NCBI GenBank assembly: GCA_031407985.1 | Contig: JANOJB010000189.1 | Coordinates: 12,902 to 76,901, forward strand | Source of the DNA: FEN-1088 sp031407985 | Lineage (GTDB): Bacteria; Myxococcota_A; Polyangia; Fen-1088 | Reading direction: 5' to 3' | Length of the DNA: 64,000 bases | Part shown: positions 52,572-61,007 of the stretch, piece by piece | How the letters are laid out: each line of letters opens with the position of its first letter | Numbering within the stretch: the first letter of the stretch is position 1 | Made by a program: the position numbers and the translations under genes | The notes under the pieces: generated by a model | What the model saw: only the letters and a program-made list of their open reading frames with translations | Told to the model about the DNA's origin: nothing | Database searches by the model: none

Positions 52572-54062
52572 CTAAGCCTTGAGGGCGGTGAGCTCGCCGG
52601 GGTTGGTGATCCCCTTCGCCACGTCGCTGGTGTCCATGGTGCCGAAGGTCGTGACCGGGGCCCAGCCAGGCTTGGCCGAACCGATGGCGTTCAGCAAGGT
52701 CACGTGCAGCTTGTTAAGCGGCACGTTGCCGGTATTCGAGCCGGTATTGAAACTGACCGCGGTGCCGGTGGCGCAGCTAGCTTCGCTGTTTCCGGTTCCC
52801 AGCGTCTTGGTATCGAGGTTCACCGATACACCTTGCTTCAGGTACCCGCCTGCACTCCCAGCGATCACGATGGGCAGGTTGTTGTTGTTGTGGGCATTCC
52901 CGTCGGCCAGCTCGGACAGCCACATGACCGCCGAGTTGTCGAGCATGGTGCGATCGCCCTCCTTGATGCTGTCGACCAGTCCGACCAGTTTCGCGAAACG
53001 CCCCGCGTACCAGTTGTCGATCTGCGCGATGTTGTCGATGACACCGGGAGCGCACGTGCCACCCACCGCCACCGTCCCGTTGCGGTGCGAAAGCCCGTGA
53101 TGGTCGTACTCGTGGGTCATCCCGTCGAAGTTGAACGTCACGAACCCCGGCCACTGAAGAATGATCATCCGATTGGCGTCGCACATCATCGTCAGGGCGA
53201 TGAGGTTGATCATCATGTCGCCGCCCAGCGTGAAGGCCGTTCCGGCCGTCCGTGCGCCCGCCGCCTTGACGGTGGCGTCCGTGATACCAAGCGCGGTGGC
53301 GTTGGTTGCGTTACAGGCGGCCGAAACAACCTTCACCTCGGTCTGCCGAAGCAAGGCAAGCCAGTCATCGACCTTCTTCTTGTCGGACATACTCATGTTC
53401 TGGCGCTTGAACGCGTCCAGGTCGCCCTTGACCATGTCGATGATGCTGTTTCCCTGACTGATGCGGTAGTCCGTGGTGGTCGTCGTGGTGGTGGGGGTGC
53501 CTGTAACGAAGGCCCCTGTCAGGGTCTTGAAGACGTTGGCGGGGTTGGCCTCGGCCGTATAGGGGGTGTTGGCAGCGCTGTAGGAGATGATGCCCTTGAC
53601 GTTGGCGAAGGCATTGCCGACACTGAGCACCAGCGGGGTCTTGGTGCCGGGATTGACAAGCTCGGCGGCCACATGGTCCAGCGATCGCGACGTGGCGTAG
53701 TGACTCCCGGCCGGATCGATGGGCGCCCCCGTCAGCTTGGACCCCATGCCCTGATCGTGCGGATCGAAGTAGCCGTTGATCATCCCTTTCGGGAACATCG
53801 CGAGTCCGCGGGGGAACAGTAACTTTGACGCGTAGGGGGCAAGTCCCGCCAAGGTCGTTCCCGTCAGAGCAGAGGCGTCGATGGGGCCGTTTTCGACCTT
53901 CGGGAACCAGCGGTTCGTTAGGCAACCGTTGTTGGTGTAGAAAACCACCAGTCGCCGAGGAGTGGACGCCGCCTGCGCCTTCGCAGTGCGCTGTAACGAA
54001 CTCAAGAAGGGCGCTGCGAGCGCCGCGCCAGCCACGCCTTTGAGTAATTGTCTGCGTTTCAC
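52572..54062 (-). CDS. DUF1552 protein, tandem cassette A
   Basis: 496 aa from GTG 54062 with AAAGGAG 6 nt upstream; the GTG overlaps the DUF1592-type stop by 4 nt. The N-terminus KRRQLLKGVAGAALAAPFLS is a twin-arginine-type signal. The body matches DUF1552, with the H-x2-S-H motif in YDHHGLSHRNGT and FPRGLAMFPKGMINGYFDPH. It is nearly the same protein as cassette B (56269-57732), differing mainly near residues 230 and 430-460. These two copies and the DUF1592 genes form the duplicated block. Confidence 0.87.
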   Translation of the reverse strand: MKRRQLLKGVAGAALAAPFLSSLQRTAKAQAASTPRRLVVFYTNNGCLTNRWFPKVENGPIDASALTGTTLAGLAPYASKLLFPRGLAMFPKGMINGYFDPHDQGMGSKLTGAPIDPAGSHYATSRSLDHVAAELVNPGTKTPLVLSVGNAFANVKGIISYSAANTPYTAEANPANVFKTLTGAFVTGTPTTTTTTTDYRISQGNSIIDMVKGDLDAFKRQNMSMSDKKKVDDWLALLRQTEVKVVSAACNATNATALGITDATVKAAGARTAGTAFTLGGDMMINLIALTMMCDANRMIILQWPGFVTFNFDGMTHEYDHHGLSHRNGTVAVGGTCAPGVIDNIAQIDNWYAGRFAKLVGLVDSIKEGDRTMLDNSAVMWLSELADGNAHNNNNLPIVIAGSAGGYLKQGVSVNLDTKTLGTGNSEASCATGTAVSFNTGSNTGNVPLNKLHVTLLNAIGSAKPGWAPVTTFGTMDTSDVAKGITNPGELTALKA

Positions 54063-55939
54063 GGCAACTCCTTTGCTCGATAACGGAACGACTGACTCTG
54101 GGTGAGATCGGTTATCAGGCCGACGACCGTGTAGCCGTCCTGGTTCAACTTGGCGGCGAGACTTTGCGCCGTACATGTGTCCTGACTGTTAAGAGGACGT
54201 TCGTAGGCAAACTGCACCCACTTCTGTGCGTAACACCCCTGGGCTTCCGGCGATGCCGCGATCTTGGTCATCAAGTCCACCGCGCCCGTAACCGGCACCG
54301 CGGTCGCGCCGATCTGGACGTTCGCCGTCGTGTTGGTCGGCATCCCCGCCTCCGTCGGCTGATAGGCCCCAACGGCGTCGTAAGCCTCGAGGGCGAAGCC
54401 GGTCGGGTTGATGACCGAGTGATGGCAATCCATGCACGCCGCGGCCGCTGTCTGCGCCGTGACGCGCTCGCGATTGGTCGCGCCCGTCGTGGGCAATGGA
54501 GTGCCCTCGACGCCGGGAGGTGGCGGCGCGATCGTCGTGCAGAGAACCTCCTTCTGGATAAAGGCCCCGCGCAGAATCGGAGAGGGCCGGTTGAACAGCG
54601 AGTACGACGCCAGGAAACCGGCGCGGGTGAAAATGCCCGCGCGCGTCGCCGGGTCGAGATCGACCTGCACCAGGTTCGCGCCGTACTGCGCGGCGTTCAG
54701 ACCGTACAGCGGTGCCAGCGTCGCGTTGACAAACCCAACCGGCGAGGTGAGGAGATCCTTGAACGTCCCCGCCTTGTCGAAAACGACGTAGTCGAAAAAG
54801 CGATTGGTCTCTTCGGTCAACAGAGGGACCATCGCTTGAGTGAACGCCGGGTAAAGGACCGGATCGCGCATGATGCTGGCCCAGCGCGTGCCCTCGCCCA
54901 TGTGCGCATAGTGCTGATGGAACTCGGTCACCTTCGTCCGCGCCTTCGGGTCCTTCAACATCCGCTGCGCCTCGGTCAGGATCCCCTCCGGTGTCCCCAG
55001 CTTGTTGCCGGCGGCGGCTGTGAACAGCGCCGCGTCAGGCATGCTGCCCCACAACATGTAGGACAGGCGGGACGCCACCTCGTAGCTGTTCAACACGAAG
55101 TTCGCGCCGTCCGCCGTCGCCGAAATTTCCGCTTTGGTCAGGAAGGAGGGCGACAACAGGAAGGTCCGAAGCAGCAGCTTGACCCCCTCGTCGAAGGTTC
55201 CCGTCGCTGTCAACGTGGCCCGGTTGGTGTACATCGCCACGAAGCGAGTGGTCTCGTCCGCCGTCAGTGGGCGTCGGAATGCGCGCGGTCCGAACTGGTC
55301 GATGAACTGGCGCGCGCACGCGGCGCCGTCCCCAGTGGCCGCGCAGGGAATCACCTTGGCGCGTGCGGCGGTATCAGCCAGGAGTTGGGTCGACAGCGCG
55401 TCGGCGGCCGCCTGGTACCCGTCCCACGCCCGCTGGTCGACGCTTCCCAGCGTGTCCGGTGCCAGCATCGTCGACGGTTGGAGCGACGTGGTCGTCGACG
55501 TCAGTTGGAGCAGGTCCCGCACCGTGTTGTCGTATTGCACGCGCGTCAACCTCGGAAGCTGCGAGGTTTTGGGGATGCCCTGCACACACACGGCGGGATT
55601 GGTGCCTGCGCCCCCAGGCCCCACCACGGTCGTCCCCGCGCCACCTGTGCCCACGACAGGCACCCCCGCGCCACCGGTACCCACGACGGTCGAAGCACCC
55701 GATCCGGTACCTGTGGCGTTGCCGGTCCCGGTCGTATTGCCGGTTCCGGTACCGGTGGCATTGCCGGTCCCTGTCCCGGTCGCATTCCCGGTTCCCGTGC
55801 CGGTGGCGTTGCCCGTGCCGGTCCCGGTGGGACTACCGTTGCCAGAACCCGCGCCAGGGCCAACAACCCCGGTGCAACCGGATAGGCCGGTCAGCAGGAC
55901 TCCCGAAAGAAGACAATGCATGGAACGCGTCATGTGCAT
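54059..55939 (-). CDS. DUF1587/1592/1588/1585 lipoprotein, tandem cassette A
   Basis: 626 aa. Lipobox LLTGLSGC (Cys22), then a linker of about 90 residues built from GTGTGNAT units. RLTRVQYDNTVRDLLQL (DUF1587), ARQFIDQFGPRAFRRPLTAD (DUF1595), SYEVASRLSYMLWGSMPDAA (DUF1592), RGAFIQKEVLCTTIAPPPPG (DUF1588), the haem- or zinc-like C-M-D-C-H, and the C-terminal DUF1585 (KWVQFAYERPLNSQD). Same domain order as cassette B. The linker is about 50 residues longer than in B because of repeat expansion. First gene of its operon; a 17-nt block upstream is shared with cassette B. Confidence 0.87.
   Translation of the reverse strand: MHMTRSMHCLLSGVLLTGLSGCTGVVGPGAGSGNGSPTGTGTGNATGTGTGNATGTGTGNATGTGTGNTTGTGNATGTGSGASTVVGTGGAGVPVVGTGGAGTTVVGPGGAGTNPAVCVQGIPKTSQLPRLTRVQYDNTVRDLLQLTSTTTSLQPSTMLAPDTLGSVDQRAWDGYQAAADALSTQLLADTAARAKVIPCAATGDGAACARQFIDQFGPRAFRRPLTADETTRFVAMYTNRATLTATGTFDEGVKLLLRTFLLSPSFLTKAEISATADGANFVLNSYEVASRLSYMLWGSMPDAALFTAAAGNKLGTPEGILTEAQRMLKDPKARTKVTEFHQHYAHMGEGTRWASIMRDPVLYPAFTQAMVPLLTEETNRFFDYVVFDKAGTFKDLLTSPVGFVNATLAPLYGLNAAQYGANLVQVDLDPATRAGIFTRAGFLASYSLFNRPSPILRGAFIQKEVLCTTIAPPPPGVEGTPLPTTGATNRERVTAQTAAAACMDCHHSVINPTGFALEAYDAVGAYQPTEAGMPTNTTANVQIGATAVPVTGAVDLMTKIAASPEAQGCYAQKWVQFAYERPLNSQDTCTAQSLAAKLNQDGYTVVGLITDLTQSQSFRYRAKELP
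55640..55866 (-). repeat. Expanded GTGTGNAT-coding repeat in cassette A
   Basis: Tandem 24-nt-type units such as ACCGGTACCGGNAACGCC encode the linker of the cassette A DUF1592 protein. Cassette B has only a short, different linker at the same place, so this repeat grew or shrank after the duplication. Confidence 0.8.
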
Positions 55940-55963
55940 CTACCCTTCTGCCGCCGGCACAGC

Positions 55964-55980
55964 GATCAGCACTCGAAGGT
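55964..55980 (-). promoter_or_regulatory. Conserved 17-nt block upstream of cassette A
   Basis: GATCAGCACTCGAAGGT lies 25 nt upstream of the DUF1592 start. The same 17 bases are found 26 nt upstream in cassette B (59476-59492), in sequence that is otherwise diverged. It could be a shared promoter or regulator site, or simply conserved by recent duplication. Confidence 0.5.
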
Positions 55981-56172
55981 TTGGGGGGTTCCGCGCTAGC
56001 CGCGGCTTTCGCGGGCCATGTGCCATGTGTGGTGCAGGCCTTGCCGGAGATAGTCGTAGTGGCGTTGCGGGACCAATCACGCAGTCGGGGTGATCTCGCG
56101 GAGGATCCGCGTAACTACGACGCGTCGTACTAGTCGGCGGCTCCTCCGATGAAGCGACATCGCGGAGGTGCC

Positions 56173-56204
56173 AAAAAAACAAGGCCTCCTGGGAGGCGGC
56201 CTTG
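56173..56204 (-). terminator. Rho-independent-type terminator of cassette B operon
   Basis: CAAGGCC (56180-56186) pairs with GGCCTTG (56198-56204), followed on the minus strand by a run of seven T. It lies 65 nt after the stop of the cassette B DUF1552 gene and before cassette A, so it should end cassette B transcripts. Confidence 0.75.
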
Positions 56205-56268
56205 TCGTGGTTTGTGCAGGTCCTCCGAGGCGGGGTCCGACACCGGGGTCGATTACGCCGGCCGGTGC

Positions 56269-57732
56269 CTACGCCTTGAGGGCGTCGAGTTCGCCGGGGT
56301 TGGTGATCCCCTTGGCCACGTCGTTGGTATCCATCGTGCCGAACGAGGTGAACGGCGCCCCGTTGTTCCTGGCGCCAATGGCGTTCAGCAGGGTCACGTG
56401 CAGCTTGTTGAGCGGCACTCCTCCGCTACCACCAAAGCCTCCTCCACCACCTCCAGGAGTGGTGGTGGTCGTGGTGGTGGTCGTGAGAGTCACCGACTGG
56501 CCTTGTTTGAGATAGCCACCCGCGCTCCCGGCAATGACAATCGGCAACTTGTCGTTGTTGTGCGCATTCCCGTCGCCAAGTTCCGGCAGCCACATGACCG
56601 CGGAATTGTCTAGCATGGTGCGATCACCTTCCTTGATGCTGTCGAGGAGGCCGACCAGTTTGCCGTACCGTTTGCCGTACCAGCGGTCGATTTCCCAGAT
56701 CATGTCCTCAACACCAGGCAACGGGGTACCACCGACCGCGTTGGTCCCGTTGCGGTGCGACAGGCCGTGATGGTCGTACTGATGGGTTAACCCATCAAAG
56801 TTGAAGGTCACAAAGCCCGGCCATTGAAGAATGATCACCCGGTTAAGGTCGCACATCATCGTCAGAGCGATGAGGTTGATCATCATGTCACCGCCCAGCG
56901 TGAACGCCGTTCCGGCGGTGCGCGATCCGGCCGCCTTGACCGTGGCGTCCGTTATGCCGAGCGCGGTCGCGTTGGCGGCGTTGCACGCAGCCGAAACGAC
57001 CTTCACCTCGGTCTGGCGAAGCAAGGCGAGCCAGTCATCGACCTTCTTCTTGTCCGCCATGCTCATGTTCTGGCGCTTGAAGGCGTCCAGATCACCCTTG
57101 ACCAGGTCGATGATGCTGTTGCCCTGGGTCACACGATAATCCGCTGCGGTCGTCGGAGTTCCTGTGCTTACGAACGCACCGGTCAAGGACTTGTAGACGT
57201 TGGCGGGGTTGGCCTCAGCCGTGTAGGGAGTGTTGGCTGCGCTGTAGGATACGATTCCTTTCACGTTGGCGAAGGCATTGCCCACCGTGAGCACCAGAGG
57301 GGTCTTGGTGCCCGGATTGACAAGTTCCGCGGCCACGTGGTCGAGCGACCGCGACGTTGCGTAGTGGCTCCCGGCAGGGTCGATCGGTGCCGCCGTCAAC
57401 TTGGACCCCATGCCCTGATCGTGTGGATCAAAGTAGCCATTGATCTGCCCACGCGGGAACATTGCGAGTCCGCGTGGAAAGAGCAGCTTCGACGCCTGGG
57501 CCGCGACCGGCTCGAGCGTGGTTCCCGCCAACGAGGCGGCATCCACCGCTCCGCTTGTAACCGCCGGTCCCCATTTGGGAATGATGCAGCCGTTGTTCGT
57601 ATAGAAAATCACCAAACGCCGGGGAGCGGCGGCCGCTGCCGTCTGCGCCCGTGCGGTTCGCTGCAAAGAACTTAGGAATGGTGCCGCAAGCGCCGCACCG
57701 GCCACGCCTTTGAGTAGTTGTCGTCGTTTCAT
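56269..57732 (-). CDS. DUF1552 protein, tandem cassette B
   Basis: 487 aa from ATG 57732 with AAAGGA upstream, overlapping the DUF1592 stop by 4 nt. Twin-arginine-type signal KRRQLLKGVAGAALAAPFLS, identical to copy A. DUF1552 body with YDHHGLSHRNGT. Its special feature is a Thr-run then GGGGGGFGGSGG insert near residue 450 (TTTTTTPGGGG), absent in copy A, which carries a Ser/Asn/Thr stretch there instead. Duplicate of the gene at 52572; function unknown. Confidence 0.87.
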   Translation of the reverse strand: MKRRQLLKGVAGAALAAPFLSSLQRTARAQTAAAAAPRRLVIFYTNNGCIIPKWGPAVTSGAVDAASLAGTTLEPVAAQASKLLFPRGLAMFPRGQINGYFDPHDQGMGSKLTAAPIDPAGSHYATSRSLDHVAAELVNPGTKTPLVLTVGNAFANVKGIVSYSAANTPYTAEANPANVYKSLTGAFVSTGTPTTAADYRVTQGNSIIDLVKGDLDAFKRQNMSMADKKKVDDWLALLRQTEVKVVSAACNAANATALGITDATVKAAGSRTAGTAFTLGGDMMINLIALTMMCDLNRVIILQWPGFVTFNFDGLTHQYDHHGLSHRNGTNAVGGTPLPGVEDMIWEIDRWYGKRYGKLVGLLDSIKEGDRTMLDNSAVMWLPELGDGNAHNNDKLPIVIAGSAGGYLKQGQSVTLTTTTTTTTTPGGGGGGFGGSGGVPLNKLHVTLLNAIGARNNGAPFTSFGTMDTNDVAKGITNPGELDALKA

Positions 57733-59450
57733 GGCAGTTCCTTTGCTCGATAACGGAAGGACTGGCTCTGGGTGAGATCGGTTATCAGGGCAACGACCGT
57801 GTAGCCGTCCTTGTTCAGATTGCTCGCCAACGTCTGAGCGGTGCAGGCATCCTGGCTGTTGAGCGGGCGTTCGTAGGCGAACTGCACCCACTTCTGGGCG
57901 TAACACCCCTGGGCTTCCGGCGAGGCGGCGATCTTCGCCATCAGATCCACCGCACCGGTGACCGGCACGGCCGTCTTGCCGATCAGGACGTTGGCCGACG
58001 TGTTGGTCGGCATTCCCGCCTCAGTCGGCTGGTAGGCCCCGACCGCATCGTATCCCTCCAGCGCGAAACCTGTCGGGTTGATGACCGAGTGATGGCACTC
58101 CACGCACGCCGCGGCCGCTGTCTGCTCCGTCACGCGCTCGCGGTTGGTCGCGCCCGTTGTAGGCAACGGCGTGCCTTCCACGCCCGGCGGAGGCGGCGCG
58201 ATCGTCGTGCAAAGAATTTCCTTTTGGATAAAGGCACCACGCAGAATCGGAGAGGGCCGGTTGAAGAGCGAGTACGAAGCCAGGAAGCCGGCGCGGGTGA
58301 AGATGCCCGCGCGCGTCGCCGGGTCCAGATTGACCTGCGTCAGACCTGCGCCGTACTGCGCGGCGCTTAGTCCATACAGAGGCGCCAGCGTCGCGTTCAC
58401 GAACCCAACCGGCGAGGTCATCAGATCCTTGAACGTCCCGGCCTTGTCGAAAACCATGTAGTCGAAGAACCGGTTCGTCTCCTCCGTCAGCAGAGGAACC
58501 ATTGCTTGGGTAAACCCAGGGTACAAGGCCGGATCGCGCATGATGCTGGCCCAGCGCGTGCCCTCGCCCATGTGCGCATAGTGCTGATGGAACTCGGTCA
58601 CCTTGGTCCGCGCCTTCGGGTCCTTCAACATCCGCTGCGCCTCGGTCAGGATCCCCGCCTGCGTCGTCAGCTTGTTGCCGGCGGCGGCTGTGAACAGCGC
58701 CGCGTCAGGCATGCTGCCCCACAACATGTACGACAGGCGGGACGCCACCTCGTAGCTGTTCAACACAAAGTTCGCGCCCTCGGCCGTCTCCGACATTTCC
58801 GCTTTGGTCAGGAAGGATGGTGACAGCAGGAAACCTCGGAGGATCAGCTTGACCCCCTCGTCAAAGGTTCCCGTCGCCGTCAACGTCGCACGGTTGGTGT
58901 ACATCGCCACGAAGCGATTGGTTTCGTCCGTGGTCAGCGGCCGTCTGAACGCACGCGGTCCGAACTGGTCGATGAACTGACGTGCGCAGGCCGCACCATC
59001 CCCGGTTGCCGTGCAGGGAATCACCCGGGCGCGTGCCGCGGTATCAGCCATAAGCTGCGTCGACAGCGCGTCGGCGGCGGACTGATACCCGTCCCACGCC
59101 CGCTGGTCCACGCTTCCTAGAGTATCCGGCGCCAGCATCGACGACGGTTGGAGCGACGTGGTCGTCGTCGTCAATTGCAGCAGATCTCGTACCGTGTTGT
59201 CGTACTGCACGCGCGTCAGCCGCGGGAGCTGCGACGTCTGCGGCACGCCCGGCACGCACGCGGTCGGGACAGCCACGGTGCCCGGCACTGTTCCCGCGCC
59301 TCCGGGGGTGGTGGGCGTTCCGGGTGTCCCGGTGCCCGTTGCCGGGCCCGTGCCCGGGCTCACGCCGGGACCAACTATCCCGGTGCATCCGGCCAAGCCG
59401 GCCACCAGCAACCCCGTAAGACCCCGATGAATAGAACGCGTCATTTGCAT
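57729..59450 (-). CDS. DUF1587/1592/1588/1585 lipoprotein, tandem cassette B
   Basis: 573 aa from ATG 59450 (AGAAGGG upstream); the frame extends 8 codons further. Lipobox VAGLAGC, then a short Gly/Thr/Pro linker (about 45 residues). The rest reads almost residue for residue like cassette A: RLTRVQYDNTVRDLLQL, FGPRAFRRPLTTDE, RLSYMLWGSMPDAALF, the C-V-E-C-H site and KWVQFAYERPLNSQD. Conserved through the whole enzyme-like core, so both copies are probably functional. First gene of its operon. Confidence 0.87.
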   Translation of the reverse strand: MQMTRSIHRGLTGLLVAGLAGCTGIVGPGVSPGTGPATGTGTPGTPTTPGGAGTVPGTVAVPTACVPGVPQTSQLPRLTRVQYDNTVRDLLQLTTTTTSLQPSSMLAPDTLGSVDQRAWDGYQSAADALSTQLMADTAARARVIPCTATGDGAACARQFIDQFGPRAFRRPLTTDETNRFVAMYTNRATLTATGTFDEGVKLILRGFLLSPSFLTKAEMSETAEGANFVLNSYEVASRLSYMLWGSMPDAALFTAAAGNKLTTQAGILTEAQRMLKDPKARTKVTEFHQHYAHMGEGTRWASIMRDPALYPGFTQAMVPLLTEETNRFFDYMVFDKAGTFKDLMTSPVGFVNATLAPLYGLSAAQYGAGLTQVNLDPATRAGIFTRAGFLASYSLFNRPSPILRGAFIQKEILCTTIAPPPPGVEGTPLPTTGATNRERVTEQTAAAACVECHHSVINPTGFALEGYDAVGAYQPTEAGMPTNTSANVLIGKTAVPVTGAVDLMAKIAASPEAQGCYAQKWVQFAYERPLNSQDACTAQTLASNLNKDGYTVVALITDLTQSQSFRYRAKELP

Positions 59451-59475
59451 CTTACCCTTCTGCCGGCGGCGCAAC

Positions 59476-59492
59476 GATCAGCACTCGAAGGT
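59476..59492 (-). promoter_or_regulatory. Conserved 17-nt block upstream of cassette B
   Basis: Identical to the block at 55964-55980 and at the same distance from the start codon (26 versus 25 nt). Flanking bases are diverged, apart from short shared pieces (TGTGTGGTGCAG, GTGATCTCGC). Confidence 0.5.
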
Positions 59493-59683
59493 CATGACTG
59501 CCGCGGGAGCGACAGCTGTAAAGAGCTGTGTGTGGTGCAGCCCTTGATTGGTTGGTTGTGCGGGCGTTGACCCACCAATCACCTACGGGGTGTGATCTCG
59601 CACCAGCGCTGCGATTGACGACGCGACGTCCCAGCACGCGCAACTAGGCGCCGCGGTTGCGCAACTTGGCTGTAGCGTCCCCG

Positions 59684-60742
59684 TCAGCGCCCGCGCGCGA
59701 TTCGCGCGCTCGCGTTCTTCTCCAGCGCTTCAATACGTTTCGTCATCGCGTGGTTTTCGCGTTCCAGAATTTTGATCCGTTCGCGCTCGGCCTGTAGCAA
59801 GCGATCGAGTGCCTGAATCGCCGCCAGCGCGACGCCGTGGCCGTCGACGGAGTGGTAGGAGCGATCGCTGTCACCCAGACCAAAGCTGGCATAGAAATCC
59901 TGCGCCATCGGACCCAGGTGGCGAACGCCGGCGGGCTCGTTGATGTAGCTCCACGTCGAGATTGGCAACCGGTTGACCTTGGCCAGGATGTCCTTCGGAT
60001 CAATGGCCGAGATGTCTCTCTTAACGTTGCGATCGCTGACGCAAAGGGGCGCGCATCCCGTGGGGCAAGTCGGCGCCAACGCGGTCGGGTGATGACAGGT
60101 GGGAAATCCCGAGACCGGTCCCTGGCTGTCGCAGCACAGATCGCCGGCCGGGCAGCAGGACGATCCGCAGCAAGTCGAATTCTGGTTGCACAGCTGGACT
60201 CCAGAGCAGGGCGGCTGTTGGCATGTTCCCGAGGCGCAGTAGGAATCCGACCCCTCGCACCGGCGGCCGCAGGCCCCGCAGTTGAACGGATCGTTTTGCA
60301 CATTCACGCAGCTTGTGCCGCAACAGGTTCGACCAACGGTGCAGGCCATGTTGCACGGGCTTTGTCCCCCGGTCCCGCCGCCCGTGCCCCGGCCTCCGGT
60401 GCCGCCGCTGCCCCTGCCCCCCGACGCCGCGCCGCCGCTTCCCGTTCGACCCCCGCTTGCCATGGCGCCACCCATTCCGCGGCCGCCTGTTCCGATGCCG
60501 CCAGAACCGCTAGTGCCAGCGGAGCCGACGGCGCCGCCCGACCCCACGTTACCGCCCGAGCTTGTCCGGCCGCCCGTACCGACGGATCCTCCCGAAGCAA
60601 GACCACTATCGACATCCCCCAAACCACTGGTTGACAGACCACAACCCGGAAGCAGTCCCATGATGCCCACCGCCAACAATGGCCGCAGGCGCAACCGCCA
60701 ACCCGCACCTCGCGATGTTTCTCCACTGGGATTTGGTGTCAT
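59684..60742 (-). CDS. Lipoprotein with Cys-rich region and S74-type intramolecular chaperone domain
   Basis: 352 aa from ATG 60742 (GGAGGA upstream). Lipobox GLLPGC, then about 85 residues of GTGG linker. A Cys-rich segment follows at residues about 125-235 (CCGTSCVNVQNDPFNCGACG, then TCCGSSCCPAGDLCCD). The C-terminal about 115 residues begin SDRNVKRDISAIDP and continue WSYINEPAGVRHLGPMAQDF, typical of the peptidase S74 chaperone that trimerises and then cuts itself off phage tail spikes. The S-D-x3-K motif is present. Ends in a coiled coil (LLQAERERIKILERENHAM). Finding it on a bacterial lipoprotein is less usual. Confidence 0.83.
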   Translation of the reverse strand: MTPNPSGETSRGAGWRLRLRPLLAVGIMGLLPGCGLSTSGLGDVDSGLASGGSVGTGGRTSSGGNVGSGGAVGSAGTSGSGGIGTGGRGMGGAMASGGRTGSGGAASGGRGSGGTGGRGTGGGTGGQSPCNMACTVGRTCCGTSCVNVQNDPFNCGACGRRCEGSDSYCASGTCQQPPCSGVQLCNQNSTCCGSSCCPAGDLCCDSQGPVSGFPTCHHPTALAPTCPTGCAPLCVSDRNVKRDISAIDPKDILAKVNRLPISTWSYINEPAGVRHLGPMAQDFYASFGLGDSDRSYHSVDGHGVALAAIQALDRLLQAERERIKILERENHAMTKRIEALEKNASARIARGR

Positions 60743-61007
60743 GGGAGTCCTCCGAGAGTCAGGGTTCCGCCGAACCAGCCGCCACAATCAAACGTAAGGG
60801 GCCGACACATCCGCGATGCGCCGACAAGTCCATTGCCCTCTAGAGATCATAACCAGCCGTTACCCGGTTCGCCGTCCGGAAAGCCAAAGGTCCTCAAATC
60901 AATCCATGGCGGCAATGCTCAACCTGGATGTGGTTTTGCTAAGTTAACGGTAACTTTAGCGGTTTTATTGACACCGGGGACGCAGATCGTGGTTAGTATT
61001 CCCCCTG
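60743..61007. other. Divergent promoter region with a palindrome
   Basis: Lower-GC stretch (for example AAGTTAACGGTAACTTTAGC). It serves the S74 lipoprotein gene on the minus strand and the lipoprotein at 61008 on the plus strand. Confidence 0.45.
60938..60960. promoter_or_regulatory. Imperfect palindrome, possible operator
   Basis: GCTAA-GTTA...TAAC-TTTAGC forms an inverted repeat with one bulged base. It sits just ahead of a TTGACA at 60968-60973 and TAGTATT near 60994-61000 (spacing 20, longer than the 17-nt ideal), followed by the start codon at 61008. If the promoter is real, its mRNA has almost no leader. Confidence 0.45.

Larger units (their letters stand above)
52572..59492 (-). repeat. 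Tandem duplication of a two-gene cassette
   Basis: The interval 52572-55980 (cassette A) and 56269-59492 (cassette B) carry the same two genes in the same order and orientation. They have the same 4-nt overlap, the same internal Shine-Dalgarno region and the same upstream block. The coding cores look highly similar; the linkers and intergenic DNA differ. Confidence 0.88.

Noticed and set aside
52572..54176. Longer upstream starts of the DUF1552 genes
   Set aside because: They read into the preceding gene in another frame; the coupled GTG/ATG with Shine-Dalgarno and twin-arginine motif is clearly the start.
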